Shown here one piece after another: positions 1-6,860 of a DNA stretch of 8,370 nucleotides; the first letter of the stretch is position 1, and each line of letters opens with the position of its first letter. The stretch lies in NCBI GenBank assembly GCA_039188505.1, contig JBCCZC010000245.1, positions 1 through 8,370 of the forward strand, in the 5' to 3' direction. The position numbers and the translations under genes were made by a program. The notes under the pieces were generated by a model. That model did no database searches and had not been told where the DNA came from. It worked only from the letters and a program-made list of their open reading frames with translations. This DNA comes from JBCCZC01 sp039188505 (GTDB taxonomy: Bacteria > Pseudomonadota > Gammaproteobacteria > Xanthomonadales > SZUA-38).

Positions 1-1296
1 AACGCATAGCGTCCGAGCCAGCTCGACGGGGCAGGAATGTCCGTGGCGAGTGGCGGCTCGAATTCGATCGCAGCATCCAGCGCGGGATCCCGGCCGGCAA
101 GTCGATCGGCAAAGTTGTCCGGGACGAGCTGGTCGACGCCGATGACCGACCGGGCATCGACCTCGCTGGCGGCGTGGGCGGCAACCTGGGAGATGCGCAC
201 GGTGATCCCGCTCTTCGGCAGCACGAAGTCATCGTCATCGCCAGGTTCGCCATTGCGCCCCGCGGGTGGCAATCCGATCAGCGTGGCGTCCGTGAAAAGC
301 TCGAGCTGGGCCAGGAAATCGCTGGCTGCCGAGTAGGTCTTCGGTCCCGTGAGCACGACGATGCCCCCGGGGTGGTCAAGGCTCGGAACCTGTCGAAGCA
401 ACGGCCTCAAATGTGCCGAGAACTGATAGCCACCGCCCCCGTTGTCGCGGAGATCGATGATCAGGCGGCGCGTCCTGGCTTCCCGCAGGTGGGTGGCGAG
501 GCGCCGACCGAAGGTCCAGATCGATTCGCCGTCGTCCGCGGACGCAACGCGCCGGAAGCTGAAGTAGACCGCGTCGCTGTTCTCGATCGGTTCGAACCGG
601 TACCTCGCCTCCGGCTCCCGCGTCCGCCGGGTGGACGGGAACTCGATCGACACCATCTCGAGCGCTTCGTACTCGGCGTCCGTCACGTGCTCGAAGCGAT
701 GAACCTGTCTTGCGCCGTTTTGGAGAGCCACGGTCAGGGTCACCTGGTCGGGATGGTCGGAAAGCCCGAGCCCGAACAGCAGGCCCGGCAGGTGGAGGTA
801 GGCCGGTGCCCAGCGCCGGAACCGGCTTTCGGTGGCGTGGGGGTACGACGCCGCGTAGCCGATCCAGCGCCGCCTCGATCGGCACGCCACCGACCTGCAG
901 GACCTGCGCACCGCGAAGCTCGCCGACAGCGCTCGGGACCCGAACGAGAAACACGCCGTCGTCGTAGATCTCCGCGAAGAACGGCGTGAAACCCAACCGC
1001 CGGTAGCGATCTCCGCTCGCCATCACCGTATGGCCATCGCCGATGACGGCCAGCAGCCGCAGCATGCCGGTGAGCACGAACTCACGCCGAGTCTCGGAGC
1101 GTGCGGCCTCGAGGAGCGCCCGCTCGGCCTGCTTGAAGCTGCGTTCACCCCGCAACCAGAAGGGGTCGACATGTTCGGTTCGAAGCAGCCGCGACAGCTC
1201 GCTCGCGTCCTGCCGGAGGGCGGCATCCTCCTCGGCGTTTGCCGACGGCGCCACGAGCAGCAATGCGAGCAGGCATGCCAGCTTCATCCGACCCAT
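1..1296 (-). pseudogene. S41-family (C-terminal-processing-like) peptidase, exported, frameshifted and cut by the window edge
   Basis: Predicted periplasmic or secreted serine peptidase of the S41 (tail-specific/tricorn-like) family. The start at 1296 is supported by GGAGAG at 1306-1311, 9 bases upstream. The N-terminus is a signal peptide (MGRMKLACLLALLLVAPSANA, cleavage after ANA). The N-terminal frame carries the S41-typical IGDGHT motif and a PDZ-like stretch (GAQVLQVGGVPIEAALDRL). Near 855-872 the reading must skip one base. Beyond that, the original frame becomes Arg/Pro-rich and stops at 376. The frame with codons starting at 860, 857 and so on is open to base 1 and looks genuine: it reads YPHATESRFRRWAPAYLHL, then LIIDLRDNGGGG (codons near 429-464), then GPKTYSAASDF with the expected nucleophile Ser codon at 330-332, then the PPAGRNGEPGD turn. 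The C-terminus lies outside the window. It could be a real pseudogene or a sequencing indel on an intact gene. The family call is firm and the specific substrate is unknown. Confidence 0.82.
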
Positions 1297-1388
1297 TGAT
1301 CCGTTCTCTCCAGCGTTTGAGCTGAACCGAACGCTAGCTCACGACGCTCTCGGGGACATGGAGATCACCTTGGGATTGGCTTGGGAGA

Positions 1389-2777
1389 TCAGTCCGGAGC
1401 GCGTTCCTGCGCCGCGGGTGCGGCGCGTCGCTTGATCTCCGCGGCGATGAACCAGAGTCGGTCCTGCCCCCAGACGGCCAGCGCAGGCTCGCCCTCGGGT
1501 CCGGACAGCCGGAAGCTGGGAACTCCCCAGAGGCCGAGTCCGTCGACCATCTCGTCCTGGTTCCGTTCGACCATGGGTTTCCAGTCGTCACCGTCGATGA
1601 CCCTCAGGGCTTCGGCCCAGTCGAGCCCGGCCGCCTCCACGGCCCGTCGCATGCCGGCATCGGTGTGTAATCCCACGCCGAGCGCGAAGGCGTGGCGGAG
1701 CAGGGAACTCATCAGCGCCACATCCTTGCCCTGGTCGATCGCCCAGGGCAGCAGCGAGTAGGCGCGGCGGGTGGGCGTGCCGATTGGCAGGATCGCGTTG
1801 CCGTACGGGACCCCGGCGGCGTCAGCCTCCCGCTTGGTGTCGAAGATCAGATAGCTGGTCTTCGGCCTTGTGGTCGGTACCCCGCGCATCACCATGGGCA
1901 GCACCGGCTTGTGGTGGAACGCGATGCCGCAGGCGTCCTTCAGCGCAATCGTCCGGTCGAAGATGATCGCCGTGTAGGGCGAATTCAGCGACGGATAGAA
2001 GTCCAGGCGTAGGTTGCTCGCGTCGATTCCCGTCAGATCAATTTCCGGTCGGGGTGCGATCAGAGGCTCCTCGGGCGCCTTGCACGCGCCCAGCTCACGC
2101 AGGCGATGCTCGAGGTGGTAGAGGCGATCGACGCCCCAGTACCACTCACCCCCGTAGTAGAAGGTGGCACCCGAATAGTGCTTGAACTTCGCCAGCCGCT
2201 CGGAGCCGCGATCCAGCGCAATGTCCAGTTCCGCCTCGCTGACGCCGCTCTCTGCTTCGCTGACGAGCGTTGACTCATCGCCGGACCAGAGCCGTCGAGA
2301 GACGGCCTCGATGCTGGCAATAGCGTCGTCGCCCAGGGCTGCCAGCGCGCGACCGGCGAGGCGCTGATGGTCGCGGTCGGGCACCGTCCCCGACTGTGCT
2401 GGGAAGGACAGACCAAGGTGAGGCGCAATGAGCGCCGCGTCACGGCGCGCCCAAACGGCCAGCTTCTCGAACTCGGGCTGGTTGGCCCCGCCGGTCGCCC
2501 GGATCAGATGGACCTTGAGTTCGATGTCATAGCGCTCGGCAAGGGTCGCGACCACCTGCGCCGTCAGGTGGGAGTAGGGATCGTCGAGCTGGTGGTAGTA
2601 GTCGACGACGTGCGGTGCCTGCCGCTTGCGCCGGGCGGCCTCCGCCTTCAGCCGTCGCTTCCGAATGACGGCGGCGTCCATGTGCGGACCGAGGATCCGC
2701 CGGCTGATGAGCAGCCGCAGCCAGGCCGGTGGATCGACGATGAAGCTCGAATTGGGGTTGTTCTTGGGCTCAAGCAT
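1389..2777 (-). CDS. Tandem DsbA-fold protein, 2-hydroxychromene-2-carboxylate isomerase (GST-kappa) family
   Basis: A 462-residue protein with two thioredoxin/DsbA-type domains of the HCCA isomerase/kappa-GST family, whose usual length is about 200 residues per domain. Domain 1 begins near residue 56 (VVDYYHQLDDPYSHL). Domain 2 begins near residue 258 (LDFYPSLNSPYTAII) and ends in the typical GVPSF cis-proline loop (Pro420) and WGQDRLWFI. In kappa GSTs the catalytic serine directly precedes the Pro of the SPYS motif. Domain 2 keeps it (Ser266) but domain 1 has Asp66 there, so domain 1 is probably degenerate. There is no CXXC, so a dithiol oxidase role is unlikely. No signal peptide is evident; the first 50 residues are basic and helical. 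The start at 2777 has only a weak GGACGG upstream. Met33 (codon 2679-2681) is an alternative but has no better ribosome site. The substrate is unknown; glutathione-dependent isomerisation is an inference. It lies upstream of the S41 gene on the same strand. Confidence 0.9.
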   Translation of the reverse strand: MLEPKNNPNSSFIVDPPAWLRLLISRRILGPHMDAAVIRKRRLKAEAARRKRQAPHVVDYYHQLDDPYSHLTAQVVATLAERYDIELKVHLIRATGGANQPEFEKLAVWARRDAALIAPHLGLSFPAQSGTVPDRDHQRLAGRALAALGDDAIASIEAVSRRLWSGDESTLVSEAESGVSEAELDIALDRGSERLAKFKHYSGATFYYGGEWYWGVDRLYHLEHRLRELGACKAPEEPLIAPRPEIDLTGIDASNLRLDFYPSLNSPYTAIIFDRTIALKDACGIAFHHKPVLPMVMRGVPTTRPKTSYLIFDTKREADAAGVPYGNAILPIGTPTRRAYSLLPWAIDQGKDVALMSSLLRHAFALGVGLHTDAGMRRAVEAAGLDWAEALRVIDGDDWKPMVERNQDEMVDGLGLWGVPSFRLSGPEGEPALAVWGQDRLWFIAAEIKRRAAPAAQERAPD

Positions 2778-2981
2778 CGGTTGTCCGTCCAGAACACTGC
2801 GCAGCGGTGGCGTTGCTCAGCGCGCCACTGACGCGGCCGAGCAAGCCATGATAGACGGAGAACGAGAGCGAGGCGTCCGAGCCCGGCGATCCCGCGCCTC
2901 GCACGACCCGGAAGATCGCGACGCGGCGAAAGCAAAGTCGAGACTGATGGGTCCATTGAGTCAGTCAAACGGGAGTGTCTC
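2778..2981. other. Divergent intergenic region
   Basis: These 204 bases separate the divergently oriented tandem DsbA-fold gene and peroxiredoxin gene, so they should hold promoters for both. I see no convincing two-box sigma70 promoter on either strand. The minus strand reads TATCAT at 2848-2853, five of six matches to a -10 box, but without a matching -35. GGGAG at 2971-2975 lies 6 bases before the peroxiredoxin ATG and serves as its ribosome site. No ORF with coding character was found here. Confidence 0.5.
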
Positions 2982-3692
2982 ATGCGACTTATCACCGCTG
3001 CTGGCTTGCTGGTCGGGCTGTTCCTGACGGCTGCTGCAACGAGCGCCGAGCGCAGCCTCGGCAAACGCCCGATGGTCGACCAACCGCCGACGGTGCTGGA
3101 CCCGGTCGGCATCGACGATCTGAATCTCGGGGTGGGTCCGCAGTCCATTCGTCCGCTGCTGCCCGGCTTCAATGCGCCTCGCGTGGCGGTCACGGGCATT
3201 ACCGGAAACCAGCTTGCGATCGACCCCCAGCGCCGGGACCGCCCGTTCGTGATCACCTTCTTTCGCGGCGGCTGGTGCCCCTACTGCCAGACCCAGTTCA
3301 TGGAGCTGCAGAAGATCGAGGACTCGCTCGCTTCGCTCGGCTACGACATCTTCTTCGTGAGCCCGGACCGTCCGGAGCTGTTGAGCTTTGGCGACCCCGG
3401 GCCCGATGCGCCCTATGCCGTCTATTCCGACCCGACGCTGGCCGCCGCCAAGGCGTACGGTGTCGCCTACCAGGTCCCTGAGTCGACCCTGGAGCGACAC
3501 TTCCGGGGTGGCGCATTCCTGCGTGAGTTCAGCGGAGAAGACCATGGGCTCCTGCCGGTACCGGCGACGTTCGTGGTCTCGGCAGACGGTGAGATCCTCT
3601 TCCAGTACGCCAACCCGGACCATACGAAACGCGTGGACGGCCAGCTGCTGCTCAGCGCAGCACGCACGTTCGTGGAGGAATCCGGACCGTGA
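2982..3692 (+). CDS. Exported peroxiredoxin-like (AhpC/TSA family) thiol protein
   Basis: A 236-residue thioredoxin-fold protein resembling the PRX-like AhpC/TSA group, predicted to act in the periplasm. Residues 1 to about 22 form a signal peptide (MRLITAAGLLVGLFLTAAATSA, shown here as two adjacent parts: basic MRL, then a hydrophobic core ending ATSA). The core motif FFRGGWCPYCQTQF places the likely peroxidatic Cys at 99 and a second Cys at 102, a CPYC arrangement typical of this subgroup and also seen in dithiol reductants. The VPATF cis-Pro loop is at 193-197, followed by a DGEILFQY strand. The start is chosen from GGGAG at 2971-2975, 6 bases before the ATG. The stop codon overlaps the GTG start of a downstream small ORF. 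The role is inferred as reduction of peroxides or of protein thiols; peroxidase and TlpA-like reductase functions cannot be separated from sequence alone. Confidence 0.9.
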   Translation: MRLITAAGLLVGLFLTAAATSAERSLGKRPMVDQPPTVLDPVGIDDLNLGVGPQSIRPLLPGFNAPRVAVTGITGNQLAIDPQRRDRPFVITFFRGGWCPYCQTQFMELQKIEDSLASLGYDIFFVSPDRPELLSFGDPGPDAPYAVYSDPTLAAAKAYGVAYQVPESTLERHFRGGAFLREFSGEDHGLLPVPATFVVSADGEILFQYANPDHTKRVDGQLLLSAARTFVEESGP

Positions 3693-3862
3693 AACGCGCG
3701 AACACACCGAATGGGCTCGAGCCGCTTCACTTCCTGGAAGTGCGTGGCGATATGCTCGAACAGCTGGATTCCCGTGGACTCGAGCAGGCAAGGGCAGTTC
3801 GCAGAAGACCTCCTGATCGTCTCGCCCAGCAACCCCGGATGAACCGGGCTCACAGGCCGTAA
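3689..3862 (+). CDS. Small hypothetical protein, translationally coupled to the peroxiredoxin gene
   Basis: A 57-codon ORF that I do not recognise. Its GTG start overlaps the peroxiredoxin TGA (GTGA at 3689-3692) and is preceded by GGAGGA at 3674-3679, 9 bases upstream. This is one of the best ribosome sites in the window and points to translational coupling. The first half reads like a soluble helical protein (LEPLHFLEVRGDMLEQLDSR). From about residue 35 it becomes Arg/Pro-rich with consecutive AGA AGA codons, unlike its neighbours. An alternative plus-strand frame from about 3792 reads GQFAEDLLIVSPSNPG and stops at 3840-3842, which looks more protein-like. A one-base frameshift near 3788-3792 is therefore possible, and the intended product may be about 50 residues. 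No signal peptide or known motif is visible. Confidence 0.42.
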   Translation: MKRANTPNGLEPLHFLEVRGDMLEQLDSRGLEQARAVRRRPPDRLAQQPRMNRAHRP

Positions 3863-3880
3863 GACCCGCTCAGGCCTGTG
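3851..3880. repeat. Inverted repeat, 8-base arms with 14-base loop
   Basis: CACAGGCC at 3851-3858 and GGCCTGTG at 3873-3880 are perfect reverse complements. They lie at the 3' end of the peroxiredoxin/small-ORF unit, about 180 bases before the acyl-CoA ligase start. No T-tract follows, so it is not a canonical intrinsic terminator. It could be an mRNA-stabilising hairpin, a Rho-associated end, or a two-fold operator for the ligase gene. The remaining bases up to 4061 show no ORF with coding character. Confidence 0.45.
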
Positions 3881-4061
3881 CCGCGAGCGTCGAGCCGGAT
3901 CGATCATCGGAAGTCGAGGTGGCCATCGGGTCGGGACCATGGCCGCGCTCCGAAAGCGGGCTTGCGCCGACGACTACGGGCGCTGGCCCGCCCGCTCCCT
4001 GGCGGGGGAGGCCGGTCCTGCATACTCTGTAGCCGACCCCTGCTCGCGGAGACCCATCGCC

Positions 4062-5723
4062 ATGACCGAATTCGAGACCGCCCAGGAAGCCTTTGCCCGG
4101 TGGGCGGAGAGTGACCCCGATCGGCCCTTCATGCACCAGCCGGTGGACGGTGAAGTCCAGACCTGGACTCGGGCGGCCACGCTCGACGGCGCGAGACGAC
4201 TGGCCACCGCCCTGCGCGGGCTGGGTCTCGAGCCAGGTGAGAAGGTCGCGATCCTTTCGAAGAACTGCGCCGAATGGGTCATCAGCGATCTCGCCATCAG
4301 CATGGCTGGACTGATCTCGGTGCCGATCTTCCCGACCGCGGGCGGCGAGACGATCGCCTATGTGCTCGCCGACAGCGACGCGCGCGCCATCATCATCGGC
4401 CGGCTCGATGATCCCGGTGCGGCGGAGGCAGTCGGGGATTCGATCGCGACGATCTCCATGCAGTACCCGGCGATCGAGTGCCAGCACGATTGGAACGAGC
4501 TGATCGAGGGCGCGGAACCGATTGAGGATTGGCATGCTCCGGCGGCCGAAGACGTCATGACGATCCTCTACACGTCGGGAAGCACGGGGCGGCCCAAGGG
4601 CGTGGTGATCAGCTACGGGGCGTACGTATACGCGAGCAACACGACCCTCGGAACCGTCGGCATGACCGCGAATGACCGTCTACTTTCCTACCTTCCGCTG
4701 GCGCACATCACCGAGCGAACGGTCGTTGCCGGGCCCGCCCTTTACACCGGTGCGACGCTTTACTTCACGGAAAGCCTGGAAACCTTCCCCGCGGACCTGC
4801 AGCGGGCCCAGGTCACGCTCTTCCTGTCGGTACCGCGGCTCTGGACACGCTTCCAATCGGGCATCCATCAGCAGATCCCCCCGAAACGCCTGAGCCTGCT
4901 GCTGAAGATTCCCGTCGTCCGCGGGCTCATTGCGCGCAAGATCCGGCGTGCGCTGGGCCTGGACAACTCCCGCCTCTTCGGCTCCGGGACCGCGCCGATC
5001 TCCATCGGCACCCTGCACTGGTACGAGCGGCTGGGCATCAAGATCAGGGAGGGCTGGGGCATGAGCGAAACCTGCGGACTCTCCTGTACGAATACGCCCT
5101 TCAGGAAGAGCCGCCTGGGTACGATCGGGGCACCGATTCCGGGCACCGAGATGAAGATCTCCGACGAAGGCGAGATCCTCGTGCGCAGTCCGGGCCTGTT
5201 CAGCGAGTACCACAATCTCCCCGAGCTCACGGCTGAGGCGTTCACGGAGGATGGGTTTTTCCGAACGGGCGATCGGGCCCAGTGGGATGAGACGCTCGAG
5301 GCATTCACGATCACGGGGCGGGTCAAGGACATCTTCAAGTCCGCGAAGGGGAAGTACGTGGCGCCGGTACCGATCGAGAGCAAGCTGGCCGCCAATCCCC
5401 TCGTCGAGCAGGTGTGCGTCATGGGGGCGGGTCTGCGCGCGCCCGTTGCGGTCGTCGTCCTCTCGGCGGCGGCCGAACCGTCTTCCCGCGACGAGATCGA
5501 GACTAGCCTGCGGAGCACGCTAAAGGAGGTGAACGCGGGGCTGGAGTCGCACGAGCGCATGTCCCACGTCTTCATCGCGCAGGAGGAGTGGTCCATCGAG
5601 AACGGTCTGCTCACGCCAACGCTGAAGTTCAAGCGCGACCTCATCGAGGATCGCTACGCCGAGCGAATTGCCGAACTCGGTGCCGATTCGCTGGTCTGGG
5701 CGGCGGCGTCAGGTCAGGGCTGA
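4062..5723 (+). CDS. Long-chain fatty acid-CoA ligase (AMP-forming)
   Basis: A 553-residue adenylate-forming enzyme that should activate a fatty acid with ATP to an acyl-adenylate and then to acyl-CoA, in the cytoplasm or at the inner membrane. The signature motifs are in order: phosphate-binding loop YTSGSTGRPKG (170-180), GWGMSETCG (331-339), RTGD with the ATP-ribose-binding Asp (401-404), the hinge/A8 region GRVKDIFKSAKGKYVAP (from 419), and the C-terminal catalytic Lys in LTPTLKFKR (Lys522). Length and motif style fit the bacterial FadD15/FAA1-like group more than short-chain synthetases, but chain length cannot be assigned. The ATG at 4062 is chosen because GGAG at 4048-4051 precedes it and it starts the conserved sequence. 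An in-frame ATG at 3939 would add 41 residues without family character. It converges on the patatin-like gene with 5 bases between. Confidence 0.95.
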   Translation: MTEFETAQEAFARWAESDPDRPFMHQPVDGEVQTWTRAATLDGARRLATALRGLGLEPGEKVAILSKNCAEWVISDLAISMAGLISVPIFPTAGGETIAYVLADSDARAIIIGRLDDPGAAEAVGDSIATISMQYPAIECQHDWNELIEGAEPIEDWHAPAAEDVMTILYTSGSTGRPKGVVISYGAYVYASNTTLGTVGMTANDRLLSYLPLAHITERTVVAGPALYTGATLYFTESLETFPADLQRAQVTLFLSVPRLWTRFQSGIHQQIPPKRLSLLLKIPVVRGLIARKIRRALGLDNSRLFGSGTAPISIGTLHWYERLGIKIREGWGMSETCGLSCTNTPFRKSRLGTIGAPIPGTEMKISDEGEILVRSPGLFSEYHNLPELTAEAFTEDGFFRTGDRAQWDETLEAFTITGRVKDIFKSAKGKYVAPVPIESKLAANPLVEQVCVMGAGLRAPVAVVVLSAAAEPSSRDEIETSLRSTLKEVNAGLESHERMSHVFIAQEEWSIENGLLTPTLKFKRDLIEDRYAERIAELGADSLVWAAASGQG

Positions 5724-5728
5724 AACGC

Positions 5729-6556
5729 TCAGGCGCCGGCCAGCGCCTGCTCGATCTCGTCGAGCTGGCCCAGCGTGGCCTCGTAGCCCGTTTCGAAGAT
5801 CTCCTGGTGGTTCTTCATGTCGAACAGTCCGAAGTCGCTCAGGCGAGGCGGGCAGATCATGACGTCGCACTGATAGAACTTCCGGCGTGAGCTGAAGTAC
5901 ATCGCGATCTCCAGAGCGCGCTGGGAAACCGCGAGCGCACCGTCGACGTCCGCGGCCTGCACGGCACGCAGGGGGCTCGCGTAGTGGCCAACGATCACGT
6001 CGCAGTGGCCACGGAGCGGCTCGACCGGGAAGTTGTTGATCACGCCGCCATCGACGTACTGGCGACCGGCGATCGTCGTCGGCGTGAACACCATCGGGAT
6101 CGAGCAGGACGCGAGGATCGCCGGTGTGAGCGGCCCCGATTCGAAGATCGTCAGGCGACCACGAGCAATTTCCGTCGCCGTCAGGTAGAGCCGGGTATCG
6201 AGGGCTTCGAAGGAGTCCTCCGGGAAGTACTCGCGCAGGCTTTCGACCACCTTGACCGTGTCGATGATCCCCGCCTTGCGCACGGTCACCATCTTCAGGC
6301 GGAAGGGACTCCGGGTCCGGAAGAACTCGAGCATGGTCTCGGTGCTGTGCCCGGCGGCCGCAAGTGCCCCGACGATCGCGCCGGAGCTGGAGCCGGCGAT
6401 CATGTCCGGCACGATGCCGCGTTCCTGAAGGGCCTTGATCACCCCGATGTGAGCGATGCCGCGTGCACCGCCGCCGGAGAGCACCAGGCCGAGGATCGGC
6501 TTCGCCGTATTGCCGTGTGCCGTCACGAAGGAGCCCTCCGGTCTCGCGCTGCCCAT
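5729..6556 (-). CDS. Patatin-like phospholipase, RssA/YchK type
   Basis: A 275-residue patatin-fold lipid acyl hydrolase. The hallmarks are complete: oxyanion-hole loop GGGARG (28-33), nucleophile elbow GSSSG with Ser57 (55-59), and the catalytic Asp of the Ser-Asp dyad in DGGVINNFPV (Asp169). No signal peptide or outer-membrane barrel domain is present, so it is a compact bacterial patatin like E. coli RssA rather than a secreted type V or PlpD-like form. The start at 6556 is supported by AGGGGGA on the minus strand 7 bases upstream. The C-terminal region (FYQCDVMICPPRLSDFGLFDM) is typical of this subfamily; it is 21 residues but is given here only as the landmark FYQCDVMICPP to DFGLFDM. It is tail to tail with the acyl-CoA ligase, which could use fatty acids it releases; that link is inference from proximity. 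Confidence 0.94.
   Translation of the reverse strand: MGSARPEGSFVTAHGNTAKPILGLVLSGGGARGIAHIGVIKALQERGIVPDMIAGSSSGAIVGALAAAGHSTETMLEFFRTRSPFRLKMVTVRKAGIIDTVKVVESLREYFPEDSFEALDTRLYLTATEIARGRLTIFESGPLTPAILASCSIPMVFTPTTIAGRQYVDGGVINNFPVEPLRGHCDVIVGHYASPLRAVQAADVDGALAVSQRALEIAMYFSSRRKFYQCDVMICPPRLSDFGLFDMKNHQEIFETGYEATLGQLDEIEQALAGA
5730..5749. terminator. Hairpin at the convergent gene junction
   Basis: CAGGCGC (5730-5736) and GCGCCTG (5743-5749) form a 7-base GC-rich stem with a 6-base loop. It starts 7 bases after the ligase stop and overlaps the last codons of the patatin-like gene. Its position suits a shared convergent transcription end, but there is no T-tract on the plus strand and only a short TTT on the minus strand, and part of the stem is coding. 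Low-confidence terminator. Confidence 0.3.
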
Positions 6557-6682
6557 GAAATCGTCCCCCTGGCGCCTTTCGAAGTGGCGGCGAACCGTTG
6601 GGCCAGCTGCCGCTAGGAGCCTTCGTCGATGCCCGCCCGACGATCACGAAATCGCCCCATTCGCAACCATCTTCACTAATTT

Positions 6683-6711
6683 TTTACATTGCGCAAAGAA
6701 CTGCTTAGTAT
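6683..6711 (+). promoter_or_regulatory. Predicted sigma70 promoter for the S8 protease
   Basis: TTTACA at 6683-6688 matches the -35 consensus at five of six positions. TAGTAT at 6706-6711 matches the -10 consensus at four of six. The spacer is exactly 17 bases. The boxes sit in the most AT-rich patch of the window, upstream of a gene in the same direction. Transcription would start near 6718, giving a 5' leader of about 140 bases. Confidence 0.62.
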
Positions 6712-6800
6712 GGGGCCGCCCGGAGCGTCCGTCAGGTCCATGTGGGGAAGGGATCTGGCCTTTGGAGCCGAGGTATCGGCCGGCATCCGGGGGAGAGTTC

Positions 6801-6824
6801 TGCATGCGCAGCATGCGCGATGCA
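6801..6824 (+). promoter_or_regulatory. Hairpin in the protease 5' leader
   Basis: TGCAT (6801-6805) pairs with ATGCA (6820-6824), and GCGC (6806-6809) pairs with GCGC (6815-6818), around the loop AGCAT with one bulged G at 6819. The arms derive from a 9-base near-tandem repeat (GCATGCGCA then GCATGCGCG, 6802-6819). It lies about 20 bases before the ribosome site, so it could affect mRNA stability or translation. No known riboswitch class is recognised. Confidence 0.35.
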
Positions 6825-6844
6825 AAGCTCGTTTTCAATGTAGT

Positions 6845-6852
6845 GGGAGGAG
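6845..6852 (+). promoter_or_regulatory. Strong ribosome binding site of the S8 protease
   Basis: GGGAGGAG at 6845-6852 lies 8 bases before the ATG at 6861. It fixes the start codon and suggests efficient translation. Confidence 0.8.
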
Positions 6853-6860
6853 ATTCGTCA

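Larger units (their letters stand above)
6557..6860. other. Divergent intergenic region with AT-rich promoter patch
   Basis: These 304 bases lie between the divergent patatin-like and subtilisin-like genes. The half nearest the patatin gene is GC-rich; apart from that gene's ribosome site at its edge, I see no clear signal for it. An AT-rich patch at about 6671-6711 contains the rightward promoter. The remainder to 6860 is the protease leader with a hairpin and ribosome site. Short ORFs in the region have no coding character. Confidence 0.6.

Noticed and set aside
174..989. Long plus-strand ORF opposite the S41 peptidase
   Set aside because: Arg/Pro/His-rich translation with no motif; it is antisense to the convincing peptidase coding frames.
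2961..3791. Long minus-strand ORF over the peroxiredoxin gene
   Set aside because: Shadow of the plus-strand gene, which has the signal peptide, the WCPYC motif and a good ribosome site.
3939..4061. Possible 41-residue N-terminal extension of the acyl-CoA ligase from an in-frame ATG at 3939
   Set aside because: The added residues are Arg-rich without family character, there is no ribosome site before 3939, and GGAG at 4048-4051 supports the ATG at 4062.
5709..6647. Longer minus-strand ORF overlapping the patatin-like gene in another frame
   Set aside because: Arg/Gly-rich translation without patatin motifs; the other frame carries GGGARG, GSSSG and DGG.
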